Origin: Chitinophaga parva
GTDB lineage: Bacteria; Bacteroidota; Bacteroidia; Chitinophagales; Chitinophagaceae
Direction: 5' to 3'
Assembly (NCBI RefSeq): GCF_003071345.1
Contig: NZ_QCYK01000003.1
Location: 682,001-746,000, forward strand
DNA: 64,000 bases
Below the pieces are notes generated by a model. The model saw nothing but the letters and a program-made list of their open reading frames with translations, was not told where the DNA came from and ran no database searches. The position numbers were made by a program, and so were the translations under genes. This document shows, piece by piece, positions 17,701 through 24,765 of this stretch. Position 1 is the stretch's first letter, and each line of letters starts with the position of its first letter.

Positions 17701-19122
17701 TTCACCAACTTTTTCCCCGTGCTGATGGTGAATCCCAGTGTGTGCAGTTCCATCCTGCCCTTGCAGGAAGGCTTGTTTGACATGGTGATCTTTGACGAAG
17801 CGTCCCAGCTGCGTTTGGAAGATACCTATCCATCCCTGGTGCGCGGGCGCATTAAGATCATTTCCGGGGATAGCCAGCAAATGCCACCGGCAGCGTATTT
17901 CCAGGGGGGCAATGCCCTGCTCAATCCGGCGGAAGAAGAAGAGGAAGACCTGCCGGAAGTTCCGCGCACGGCCCAGAGCCTGGACATGGCAGACAGTGAG
18001 TCACTGCTCATGTACGCGGAAAACAGCCACTACAAGCCTTCCTACCTGAAGGTGCACTACCGCTCCCAGCATCCTTACCTCATTGATTTTTCCAATCATG
18101 CTTTTTATGGCAAACGCCTTATTCCCATGCCGGCGCGCACGCCTTATAAGCCGATGCGCTATGTGGAAGTAGCTGGTGTGTATGAAGAGCAGATGAACCT
18201 CATTGAAGCCCGGAAAGTGGTGCAGATGCTGCTCACGGACATAGCCCCCTTTGCAGACGGGCATTTCCCCACGGTGGGCATTGCCACGTTCAACATTTAC
18301 CAGCGTAACCTTATCCTGGAAGAGATCAGTAAGGCACGGCAGACAGACCCCGTATACGATCAGCGCATCCGCGACCTGGGAACATCCCTGTTTGTAAAGA
18401 ACCTGGAAAATATACAGGGGGATGAACGGGATATCCTCATCATCTCCACTACCTACGGGCCCCGGAAAGACGGGGCTTTCCGCCAGGCGTTCGGGCCCAT
18501 ACAGCAGGCAAACGGGTTTAAGTTGCTCAATGTGATCATCACCCGTGCGCGCCAGGCCGTGTACGTGGTAAGCTCTATACCGGAAACGGCTATACGCCAG
18601 TACCCGGTACTGCTGCAGCAAATGAAGAACAATGGCCGCGCCGTGTTCTACGCTTACCTGGCCTACGTAAAAGCAGTGGAAGCCGGTGACGAGCAAACCC
18701 GGCAAAGCATCCTGGCCATGCTGGCGGAGAATTGCGATAACGTGTTCCAGCAGGACGGAAACCCGCTGCAGGAGGGGGCCTCCGTGTTCACCAGCGAGGT
18801 AGTGCGCCGCCTGAAAGAAGTGATAGCACCGGAGCGCGTGATGCAGCACTACACGGTGGGTGGTTTCCGGATAGACATTGCCATCCGCAGCGCCATTACG
18901 GGCCAGCCCTTCATCGCTGTTGAGTGCGATGGCAGCAAGCATAGCCAGCGCCAGGAAGCCTACGCGTGGGATCTTTTCCGCCAGCAGCAACTGGAGCAAC
19001 AGGGCCTGAAGTTCCACCGCATCTGGTCTGCCAACTGGTGGTACGATCCTGCCGCTGCCCTGTCACAGCTGGTAGCGTATATCCACACCGCGGAGCAACA
19101 GCCGGCGGAAAATGCAGTTTGA
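14752..19122 (+). CDS. Large SF1 helicase with C-terminal Vsr/PD-(D/E)XK-like nuclease domain
   Basis: 1456 residues. The N-terminal ~250 residues resemble the DUF4011 region found before such helicases (KAPLFIWPLEI near residue 140). Walker A is GPPGTGKS at 327-334. A long alpha-helical insertion of nearly 700 residues follows before Walker B (DEASQ, 1015-1019). Motif III is GDSQQMPP (1039-1046), then HYRSQHP, NIQGDERD and TRARQ, the UPF1-like SF1 set. The C-terminus has a Vsr/REase_MTES_1575-type fold with D1375, E1391 and D1393 as likely catalytic acids. The domain order matches helicase-Vsr proteins reported as single-gene phage defence (Hhe-type). It stands alone, with its own terminator. 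A repair role is also possible. Confidence 0.82.
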   Translation: MTDLVFLKALRDKLKGGNSRSIHLNALPGKFATRLDLADLNVIKPHLADAFLQQLFSATKFDFSIDFHDDPAHIRPVEEQRKLNILARRLNAICIENDDNFREHGIRTFGFGYPILVKRTRQDPDKVIKAPLFIWPLEILKAPDKVNTWSVLRNKTLNDNGRVVDEDLHSVSINEVLLSFLRTDENITLPQINEELLEDAVVDREELLNLLVGVLKAFHNTDTVSQSVLSTKLNAPVELLPEAGELEASTGTQPWIQFSGVFGLFRTQKESIISDMDKLIENHDAFGKTPEIDKAQQVSPYAIVDTDPSQQEILHTLLDAPAKIIQGPPGTGKSQSLTALITNALSNGMKCLVVCEKKTALDVIKSNLEKTGEPLGALSVVVEDIIKDRDKIVNAVRDRIAQQQQNGHPVNEHPYLQSKADIDNTISEINTQHSALHTPLYNGKNWTTLVGEFLTMKAKTDIQPLREKLDHRRFKFEDDPQELNVYQQHLTAAQRLYAEVNSMEHPLDILHSRLFTGENPRLVQQELELFLQKHLLEANNLSESMKALKAAYEQALQDYYTTLGSNAQKLYDQLSQEATLYEQALARHYVQYHDAVKAATSEYLSFADNARRTYGDQFYKNSGFAKFILRLGSIFSGKYKRMTADREQLQTRYGSVQQAHQQYDYFPHSYVQPENQPTLQVLPDDVRLLEQELAQWNAGVDALKRSWTADFSPQRYHAAYTSNALQQCWKAYIALNSRIKIDPELQSRYGTQATHTDALLALLRGLLAEVMPPAALITHYIDRCTSAYLHGTFKNNQPQVQQIETATQAFWNNLQQNLVFQRNVVPQEPLALPARMSVISRLWLEMDVVRQQLPNFRSYFAWRRFFEPLPELEKDVIRTMAISGYPQWAEAFGAWYYNWLLSHLENMSLPTNDAAIQRLRFLQEGLKKLQQEQIVAQWHSRQVEAVQQFTDQGLSVAGLYNKRGNKGQRRNSLRKIVASDVSLFTNFFPVLMVNPSVCSSILPLQEGLFDMVIFDEASQLRLEDTYPSLVRGRIKIISGDSQQMPPAAYFQGGNALLNPAEEEEEDLPEVPRTAQSLDMADSESLLMYAENSHYKPSYLKVHYRSQHPYLIDFSNHAFYGKRLIPMPARTPYKPMRYVEVAGVYEEQMNLIEARKVVQMLLTDIAPFADGHFPTVGIATFNIYQRNLILEEISKARQTDPVYDQRIRDLGTSLFVKNLENIQGDERDILIISTTYGPRKDGAFRQAFGPIQQANGFKLLNVIITRARQAVYVVSSIPETAIRQYPVLLQQMKNNGRAVFYAYLAYVKAVEAGDEQTRQSILAMLAENCDNVFQQDGNPLQEGASVFTSEVVRRLKEVIAPERVMQHYTVGGFRIDIAIRSAITGQPFIAVECDGSKHSQRQEAYAWDLFRQQQLEQQGLKFHRIWSANWWYDPAAALSQLVAYIHTAEQQPAENAV

Positions 19123-19154
19123 TTTTTATTAATACATAATTCAATTTATAGCAA

Positions 19155-19190
19155 ACGAACGGGCGCAAACAGGGCGCCCGTTCGTATTTT
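19155..19190 (+). terminator. Intrinsic terminator after the helicase gene
   Basis: Perfect 12-bp stem ACGAACGGGCGC / GCGCCCGTTCGT followed by ATTTTAA, 32 bp past the helicase stop codon. Confidence 0.8.
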
Positions 19191-19233
19191 AATGCGGGCA
19201 TTTTTAGGTTATCCCGGGGCAAATGCTTAACTT

Positions 19234-19740
19234 ATGGAAAACCTAATTCCACGAAACGTTATGGCTATTTCTATCCTTTCCACGGACAGCCAGCACGCTG
19301 ACTTTCAGCAACTCACTGCTTCGCTGGACAAAGAACTGCTCAGGCGCTATCCCGCTATCACTGGTAAATACGATGCGTACAACGCTGTACCAGCCGGCAC
19401 CCCGGTATGGATCGCTTATTATGATGACATGGCGGTAGGGTGCGGCACCTTTGCCAATGTAGGCGACGGGGTGGCCGAGATCAAACGCATGTATGTAATG
19501 CCCGGATACCGTGGCCTGGGCATAGCAGCGCAGCTGCTGGATGTGATAGAAATGAAACTGCTGGACGAAGGCTTTCACAGCGCCGTGCTGGAAACCGGCG
19601 TAAAGCAGACAGAGGGCATCAAAATGCTGCATGAGCGCGGCTACCAGACCATTGAGAATTATGGGCCTTACGTGGGGTGTGAGAGCAGTGTATGCTTACG
19701 GAAAGAGCTGCACGTGGAAGAGATGAAGGCGTATAAATAA
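19234..19740 (+). CDS. GNAT-family N-acetyltransferase
   Basis: 168 residues (159 if translation begins at the second ATG, 19261). The acetyl-CoA-binding segment is VMPGYRGLGIAAQLLDVIE near residues 89-107, preceded by the beta strand AEIKRMYV. The fold is a complete single GNAT domain. The substrate cannot be predicted; the family acetylates amines of small molecules, peptides or antibiotics. It stands alone between two terminators. Confidence 0.88.
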   Translation: MENLIPRNVMAISILSTDSQHADFQQLTASLDKELLRRYPAITGKYDAYNAVPAGTPVWIAYYDDMAVGCGTFANVGDGVAEIKRMYVMPGYRGLGIAAQLLDVIEMKLLDEGFHSAVLETGVKQTEGIKMLHERGYQTIENYGPYVGCESSVCLRKELHVEEMKAYK

Positions 19741-19776
19741 AAACGGTTTTCCTGCCATCTTATCTTTACCGCAATA

Positions 19777-19811
19777 AAAAAGCACGCAGGCCAAATGGCT
19801 GCGTGCTTTTG
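19777..19811. terminator. Bidirectional terminator between GNAT and purC
   Basis: Stem AAAAGCACGCAG / CTGCGTGCTTTT with an A-run before and T-run after. It lies between converging genes and is suited to both strands. Confidence 0.8.
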
Positions 19812-19833
19812 ATTTATCTGGGATCATTGCTGC

Positions 19834-20766
19834 CTACATCAATTCCTGCAGCTGTGCAATGATCTGTTTTTCCGCGTCCAGTGCAGATACCTGTTGTTTC
19901 ACGAATTTTTTACCGGTGATCTTTTCAAACAGCTCTATGTAACGTTCGGTCACACTGTGCACAAATTCGTCGGTCATTTCGGGAACGGTCTGGCCTTCCT
20001 TACCCTGGAACCCATTTGCCATCAGCCATTCACGCACAAACTCCTTGGAGAGCTGGCGCTGTTGCCTGCCGGCAGCCTGGTTTTCTTCGTAACCTTCTGC
20101 ATAGAAATAGCGGGAAGAATCGGGGGTATGGATCTCATCGATCACGTAGATGGTATCGCCGGCTTTGCCGAATTCATATTTGGTATCTACCAGGATCAGG
20201 CCTTGTTTGGCAGCCAGTTCCTTACCCCGCTGGAACAGGGCCAGGGCTATTTTTTCCAGTTGTGTATAGTCCTTTTCGCTTACCAGGCCGGATTGGATGA
20301 TCTCTTCACGGGAAATATCCTGGTCGTGCCCTTCATGCGCCTTGGTAGTGGGCGTAATGATGGGAGCGGGGAAGAAATCATTTTCCTTCATGCCTTCGGG
20401 CAGCGCTACGCCGCAGAGCATACGCCCGCCGCTTTTGTAGGTGCGCCATGCATGGCCGGTAAGGTTGCCGCGTACTACCATTTCCACCGGGAACGTTTCA
20501 CATTTTATACCAATGGTTACATTGGGCAGCGGAACGCTTTTTACCCAGTTTGGTGCAATGTCTTTGGTAGCATCCAGCATGATAGCCGCCACCTGGTTGA
20601 GCACCTGTCCTTTGTAAGGGATGGGGCGGGGCAGCACCACGTCAAATGCAGAAATACGGTCACTTACCACCATTACCATCAGTTTGTCCTCGATGGTATA
20701 AACGTCACGCACCTTGCCTTTGTAAAAAGCCGTTTGTTTTGGAAAATGGAAATTAGGCTCCTGCAT
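19834..20766 (-). CDS. purC: Phosphoribosylaminoimidazole-succinocarboxamide synthase
   Basis: 310-residue SAICAR synthetase, which joins CAIR and aspartate with ATP in purine synthesis. It begins with the typical [20 protein letters not shown]. Family motifs follow: [46 protein letters not shown] and [11 protein letters not shown]. The length fits the longer bacterial/yeast-like type. No other pur genes are adjacent. A strong -7 element (TACCTTTG) lies upstream. Confidence 0.96.
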   Translation of the reverse strand: MQEPNFHFPKQTAFYKGKVRDVYTIEDKLMVMVVSDRISAFDVVLPRPIPYKGQVLNQVAAIMLDATKDIAPNWVKSVPLPNVTIGIKCETFPVEMVVRGNLTGHAWRTYKSGGRMLCGVALPEGMKENDFFPAPIITPTTKAHEGHDQDISREEIIQSGLVSEKDYTQLEKIALALFQRGKELAAKQGLILVDTKYEFGKAGDTIYVIDEIHTPDSSRYFYAEGYEENQAAGRQQRQLSKEFVREWLMANGFQGKEGQTVPEMTDEFVHSVTERYIELFEKITGKKFVKQQVSALDAEKQIIAQLQELM

Positions 20767-20809
20767 TACTCTTATGATTAATTGTATGAATGTGTTTCAG
20801 CTGGTGGGG

Positions 20810-20817
20810 CAAAGGTA
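20810..20817 (-). promoter_or_regulatory. -7 element for purC
   Basis: On the minus strand TACCTTTG matches TAnnTTTG, 43 bp upstream of the purC ATG. No clear -33 element is visible. Confidence 0.5.
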
Positions 20818-20831
20818 GGGAATAATTGTAG

Positions 20832-20985
20832 AAGGTCCTAGGTACGTAATAAAGGTCCTAGGTCTTAGGTCTTAAGTCCTAGGTAGGTAATAGGTGAAAT
20901 TTAAGAACTAATACCTAAAACGTAGTACCTAATACCTAGGACTTAAGACCTAATACCTAAGACTTAACACCATGCCCTAAGACCA
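20832..20985. repeat. Inverted heptamer-repeat element
   Basis: Degenerate 7-bp units of consensus GTCTTAG/GTCTTAA run in one direction on the plus strand (20832-20895) and in the opposite direction from 20985 back to 20901. The two arms contain a perfect 20-bp inverted repeat, TAGGTCTTAAGTCCTAGGTA at 20866-20885 and its complement at 20933-20952. The minus-strand arm continues into the 3' end of the exonuclease gene, and the stop codon at 20957 is part of a heptamer. The same units occur at 53567-53692 and near 63287-63385. Confidence 0.8.
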
Positions 20986-22336
20986 AAATTTCGCTGTGCT
21001 CAGCATGTTGCTTCAGCAGGTTAATGATATACTCGTTTTCCGGGTAGGGGGTGAGCAGGTCTTTGAGGGTGGCGGGATCGGTGATGCCGGTATCTTTGGG
21101 AAGGTAACCCATGCCGTAAAAGCGGCCGCTTTCCATGAGGATGGCGCTTTGCTCTGCGATGTTGCGGCCCGCGCCCAGGATAACGAAACTAGGCTGGCTG
21201 GCCTTCAGGCTGTCTATCGCCGCCAGCACGCGCTGGTTGTAGGTTTCCGCGGGTTCCTGTTTTTCACAGGCGCCCAGGCAGTGGCCTTCATCCATACCCA
21301 CGCAGGCATCATTATCCGTTTGCAGGAAGCAGAGTTTAGGGCATAGCTGGAAATCGCGCAGGAGGCGGCGGAGTTGTTGCTGGCCGGCTGCCAGGATATC
21401 AAAGGCGTAGACCGGGTGGGTGTACTTGCGTTTTTTATCAATGGCCAGGCGCAGGTAGCCGTGCTGGTCTTCAAAGGTATAGAAGCCGAAGCGCTGCTCC
21501 GGTCTTTTCTGTGACTGGTTGTAAATAGGCCACAGGCGCTTGATCTCGATGGATTCCAGGATACAGGCCATCAGTTCTGTGCCGGTCACTTCATGGCTGA
21601 TGGAGTGGATGTTGCGCAGGAACTCCTGCCGTTTGGCCCCGCTGTTATTGCCGGTAAAATGGCTGTTCACGCGCTTCCTGAGATCCTTGGCCTTGCCCAC
21701 ATACACTACTTTTCCTTTTTCATTGTGGAAGTAGTACACGCCGGGGCGGCTGGGCAACTGCACCACGTATTCAGGCGCCAGGTTAGGCGGCAGGAAATGC
21801 TCTTTGCTGCCCCGTTTCAGCATGGCAGGGATGTGCTGCTGGCTGTCGCTGGCCAGGAGGCGTTCAAAGAGGCGTACGGTGGCTTCGGCATCGCCGGCGG
21901 CGCGGTGGCGGTCGTGCAGGGGAATGTCCAGGCTGCGGCACAATTTACCCAGGCTGTAGGAAGGCAGGCCGGGAATGATCTTGCGGGCCATGCGCACGGT
22001 GCACAGTTTTTTTACCTGGAGCTCGTACCCGCAACCCTGGAGATGATGGTGTAAAAAAGAGTAATCGAAATTTACGTTATGCGCAATGAAGATATTGTTG
22101 CGCAGCAGCTCATGCACGCGGTAGGCCACGTCCTCGAAGAAGGGCGCTTCTTCCACCATTTCATTGGTGATGCCGGTGAGGGACTGGATGTAATAGGGTA
22201 TGGGCCGGCCGGGATTTACCAGCGTCTCAAACTGCTCCAGCACCTGGTGGCCGTCGTGCACAAAAATGGCAATCTCCGTGATGCCATTGGCACTGGCGTG
22301 GCCGCCGGTGGTTTCAATATCTACGATCGCATACAT
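20957..22336 (-). CDS. DnaQ-like exonuclease fused to GIY-YIG nuclease (UvrC/Cho-like)
   Basis: 459 residues. The N-terminal ~175 residues are a DEDDh 3'-5' exonuclease of the DnaQ type (IVDIETTG at residues 4-11, HNVNFDYSFL near 95, HRAAGDAEAT near 143). Then comes a GIY-YIG domain (PGVYYFHNEKGKVVYVGKA, about 205-223) like the N-terminal nuclease of UvrC, and a C-terminal region resembling Cho-type proteins. It is probably a DNA-repair nuclease. This fusion is known in several phyla, often annotated as a DNA polymerase III epsilon-like protein. The final residues are encoded inside a heptamer-repeat element. A -7 promoter element sits directly before the ATG. Confidence 0.88.
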   Translation of the reverse strand: MYAIVDIETTGGHASANGITEIAIFVHDGHQVLEQFETLVNPGRPIPYYIQSLTGITNEMVEEAPFFEDVAYRVHELLRNNIFIAHNVNFDYSFLHHHLQGCGYELQVKKLCTVRMARKIIPGLPSYSLGKLCRSLDIPLHDRHRAAGDAEATVRLFERLLASDSQQHIPAMLKRGSKEHFLPPNLAPEYVVQLPSRPGVYYFHNEKGKVVYVGKAKDLRKRVNSHFTGNNSGAKRQEFLRNIHSISHEVTGTELMACILESIEIKRLWPIYNQSQKRPEQRFGFYTFEDQHGYLRLAIDKKRKYTHPVYAFDILAAGQQQLRRLLRDFQLCPKLCFLQTDNDACVGMDEGHCLGACEKQEPAETYNQRVLAAIDSLKASQPSFVILGAGRNIAEQSAILMESGRFYGMGYLPKDTGITDPATLKDLLTPYPENEYIINLLKQHAEHSEILVLGHGVKS

Positions 22337-22340
22337 ACCC

Positions 22341-22348
22341 CAAAACTA
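22341..22348 (-). promoter_or_regulatory. -7 element adjoining exonuclease start
   Basis: TAGTTTTG on the minus strand ends only 4 bp before the ATG (TAGTTTTG-GGGT-ATG). If used, transcription would start at or next to the start codon, giving a leaderless mRNA. Confidence 0.4.
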
Positions 22349-22657
22349 ATAAATTTAGTAACGTATACCATAATTTTTAGTGAAGGGCCTGTTAAAAGCA
22401 ATCCTTGTATTTATCCGCATCCTTTTTGTACAAATACCGGGCGGTGTTGCGGAGGCCATCCGGATTGTAGAGATTTGTTGCACAGGGTACGCACGTATCT
22501 GCCTGCAAGGCTGTTATTTTTTTATGAGCAAATCTTTGCAAACGGTGTTGCAACGCCAATTATCCTTAATTTAGCATACCCACGCCGCGCCATCACGCCT
22601 TGCGGGCGAACAAACGACACCGGAACTCTGTTTAACATTCATTACAAAACGAATATT
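22349..22657. other. Divergent intergenic region upstream of yceI
   Basis: About 310 bp between the exonuclease and YceI genes. It is AT-richer than the genes and must hold the yceI promoter. CGGTGTTGC occurs twice (about 22443 and 22543). No gene or convincing paired -33/-7 set was recognised. Confidence 0.4.
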
Positions 22658-23197
22658 ATGGCTAAGTACAAATGGGCACTGGACCCCATGCACAGCGAAC
22701 TGCAATTTAAAGTGAAGCACCTGGCTATCACTAACATCACCGGCAGCTTTAACCATTACACCGTGGATGTAGAAACGGAAGAAGAAGATTTTAAAACTGC
22801 TACCGTAAACTTTGCTGCCAAGGTGGATTCCGTAAGCACTAACAACGCACAGCGCGATGAGCACCTGCGTTCCCCGGACTTCTTTGACGTGAACAAATTC
22901 CCCGAGATCAAATTCAAGGCTACTAAAATTGAATCGGTAGACAACGATGGTTCTTACGAAGTGTATGGAGACCTCACGATCCGTGATGTGACCAAGCCTG
23001 TGAAACTGGATGTGGAATTTGGCGGCGTGATCAAGGATCCCTATGGGCAGACCAAAGCGGGTTTTACCATCCATGGTAAGATCAACCGTAAGGATTATGG
23101 CCTCACTTACAACGCCCTCACGGAAGCCGGTGGCCTGGTGATCAGCGATGAAGTGAAACTGGCTGCGGAGGTTCAGCTGATCAAACAACCTGCATAA
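22658..23197 (+). CDS. YceI-family lipocalin-like protein
   Basis: 179 residues from ATG 22658 (MAKYKWALDPMHSELQFKVKH); the open frame upstream is non-coding. It is a single YceI domain with the typical start WxxDPxHSxLxFxVKH and the segment FDVNKFPEIKFKATKI. The conserved second half contains YGDLTIRDVTKPVKLDVEF. YceI proteins form a beta-barrel that binds polyisoprenoid chains. No signal peptide is present here, so a cytoplasmic location is likely. An OsmC gene follows. Confidence 0.92.
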   Translation: MAKYKWALDPMHSELQFKVKHLAITNITGSFNHYTVDVETEEEDFKTATVNFAAKVDSVSTNNAQRDEHLRSPDFFDVNKFPEIKFKATKIESVDNDGSYEVYGDLTIRDVTKPVKLDVEFGGVIKDPYGQTKAGFTIHGKINRKDYGLTYNALTEAGGLVISDEVKLAAEVQLIKQPA

Positions 23198-23217
23198 GGA
23201 ATAGATCTGTCATCAAT

Positions 23218-23274
23218 AAAAAATTGGGTGGATGCGGTGTAAGTTTATCTTTACAGCATCAACCCAATTTTTTT
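23218..23274 (+). terminator. yceI terminator enclosing a promoter element for osmC
   Basis: AAAATTGGGT-g-GATGC (23220-23235) pairs with GCATC-a-ACCCAATTTT (23256-23271), then a T-run reaches the osmC ATG. Inside the loop lies TATCTTTA (23246-23253) with a TTG 19 bp before it, a plausible promoter for osmC. Terminator and promoter are therefore nested. Confidence 0.6.
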
Positions 23275-23275
23275 T

Positions 23276-23680
23276 ATGCAGGATGTTATCGTGAAAAGCG
23301 CGGGTGAGCCTTACCGCACAGAAATAATAATGGACGAGCACCAGTGGTTTGCAGATGAACCGAAAATGGCTGGTGGAGCGGATACCGCGCCGCCACCCAC
23401 TGCGTTGCTGCTCTCCAGCCTGGGAGCCTGTACGGCGATCACGGTGCGGATGTACGCCAGGCGGAAGGGAATAGCACTGGATGGTGTCACCGTTACGCTG
23501 CGCCACAGCACTGAGCATGATGCCTCTATCACGGCAACACATATTGTTTGTGAGCTGGCACTGGAAGGCAATTTGAGCCACGAAGAGAAGCTGCGGCTAA
23601 TGGAGATCGCGGAGGCATGCCCGGTGCATAAGCTGCTCACAGGGCCTATTGAGATCAAAAATATAATGATAGGGAAGTAA
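23276..23680 (+). CDS. OsmC-family peroxide-reducing protein
   Basis: 134 residues. The two reactive cysteines of OsmC/Ohr proteins are present: Cys in SSLGACTAITVRMYA and Cys in EACPVHKLLTG. The family reduces organic peroxides using thiols. The ATG follows immediately after an eight-T run, so there is little room for a ribosome site. It lies 78 bp after yceI, with a terminator-like hairpin between. Confidence 0.9.
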   Translation: MQDVIVKSAGEPYRTEIIMDEHQWFADEPKMAGGADTAPPPTALLLSSLGACTAITVRMYARRKGIALDGVTVTLRHSTEHDASITATHIVCELALEGNLSHEEKLRLMEIAEACPVHKLLTGPIEIKNIMIGK

Positions 23681-23686
23681 TAACAG

Positions 23687-23722
23687 AAAAGGACCGGAAG
23701 GCAGTGCCCGCGGTCCTTTTCA
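23687..23722. terminator. Bidirectional terminator between osmC and DUF4142 gene
   Basis: Stem AAAAGGACCG / CGGTCCTTTT between converging genes. Confidence 0.8.
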
Positions 23723-23739
23723 CATCAAACAATCTTCTA

Positions 23740-24348
23740 CTATTTATGCTTTTTTACATTCTTCAGGTATTCTTTGATCGCCTGCGCGCTGTCCAGGTGC
23801 ATTTTTATCACGGGCAGCGTATTGGTGGCAAAAGCTTTCAGGTCCGGATCTTCCAGGTTCTTTGATGCTTTGTCCAGGTCATCCACCGTGGCCTTATGAC
23901 CGTCGATCATGTGGTCGATGTACGCTTTATCCCAGTCCAGTCCTTTCTTATCATTCAGTTTTTCCATGGCGCTCTGGTGCTCGGGGCTGGGTGTGGTGGG
24001 GATGGTGATACCTTTGCGGTCTGCAATGGCTTTCAGTTCGTCGCCCGCTTTGGTGTGATCAGAGATCATCATGCCGCCAAAGTCTTTTACCCGCTGGTCC
24101 GTTGCTTTTTCCTGGGCCAGCTTGCCCATGGCTACTTCGGTAAGGCCCACGTCTGCTACCTTTACGGCAAAGTCAGCACTTTCCTTGTCCACCGGTTTGT
24201 TCACTCTGTTGCTGGAATCCGCCACGGCCTTGGCATCCGTAACTTCGGTGCCGGTGCTGTCTTTGGTGGTCGTACTGTGGCCATCACCGCAGGAACTCAG
24301 CGCCCACGCACCGGAGAGGAGGAGGGCAAATAAACTAACTCTTTTCAT
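23740..24348 (-). CDS. DUF4142 lipoprotein
   Basis: 202 residues. A lipoprotein signal ends at Cys20 (WALSSCGDG). A Thr/Ser/Asp-rich linker follows, then a DUF4142 four-helix domain (DFAVKVADVGLTEVAMGKLAQEK..., residues about 58-195). DUF4142 is ferritin-like in fold and usually extracytoplasmic; its function is unknown. His and Glu/Asp residues in MMISDHTKAG and YIDHMIDGHK could bind metal. Confidence 0.88.
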   Translation of the reverse strand: MKRVSLFALLLSGAWALSSCGDGHSTTTKDSTGTEVTDAKAVADSSNRVNKPVDKESADFAVKVADVGLTEVAMGKLAQEKATDQRVKDFGGMMISDHTKAGDELKAIADRKGITIPTTPSPEHQSAMEKLNDKKGLDWDKAYIDHMIDGHKATVDDLDKASKNLEDPDLKAFATNTLPVIKMHLDSAQAIKEYLKNVKKHK

Positions 24349-24536
24349 GGTTACAATTTTTTAGTGATATGATTTTGCATACAGTTCAGCTCATATGCTT
24401 GGCTACCTTCATGAACCAAAAACAGTACCACCTGTTTAATTACAACCGGGTGTGTCCTTAATATATAGCAGGTGCGGGTAAATGCGGCCGGGCGGGTAAA
24501 CAGGTTGTAGATGCATTTCCCCGGCGTGCTGAAGGT

Positions 24537-24609
24537 GAGTATGTATATCTCAGAATGAACAAAAGACGAGTATGTGTATCTCAGAATGAACAAAAAGATT
24601 TCAGAACGA
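24537..24609. repeat. 31-bp tandem direct repeat upstream of histidine kinase
   Basis: Two 28-bp copies at 24537-24564 and 24568-24595, differing at one base, share TATCTCAGAATGAACAAAA and are spaced by GAC (period 31). A third, partial copy (TTTCAGAACGA) follows near 24599. They lie about 170 bp before the kinase ATG in a 417-bp gap. Period 31 is about three helical turns, so a protein could bind the copies on one face of the DNA. No gene is seen in the rest of the gap. Confidence 0.6.
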
Positions 24610-24765
24610 TATCTACACTTTCTTATTTTACAAAAAACACCGGGAACCCGTAATTATGAGGCGTTTCAAAAATCCAATGTTGCCCGGTACTGCGTACATT
24701 CACGTATGGCTGTACCCGCCATTCCGGTGCATATTCCTCACGAACCCTAAAACACCAGTAGAACG

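Noticed and set aside
22380..22574. 64-codon plus-strand frame upstream of yceI
   Set aside because: No ribosome site or family pattern; it lies in the divergent promoter region.
24351..24593. 80-codon minus-strand frame before the histidine kinase gene
   Set aside because: Its first part is made by the 31-bp direct repeats, and it shows no protein-like pattern.
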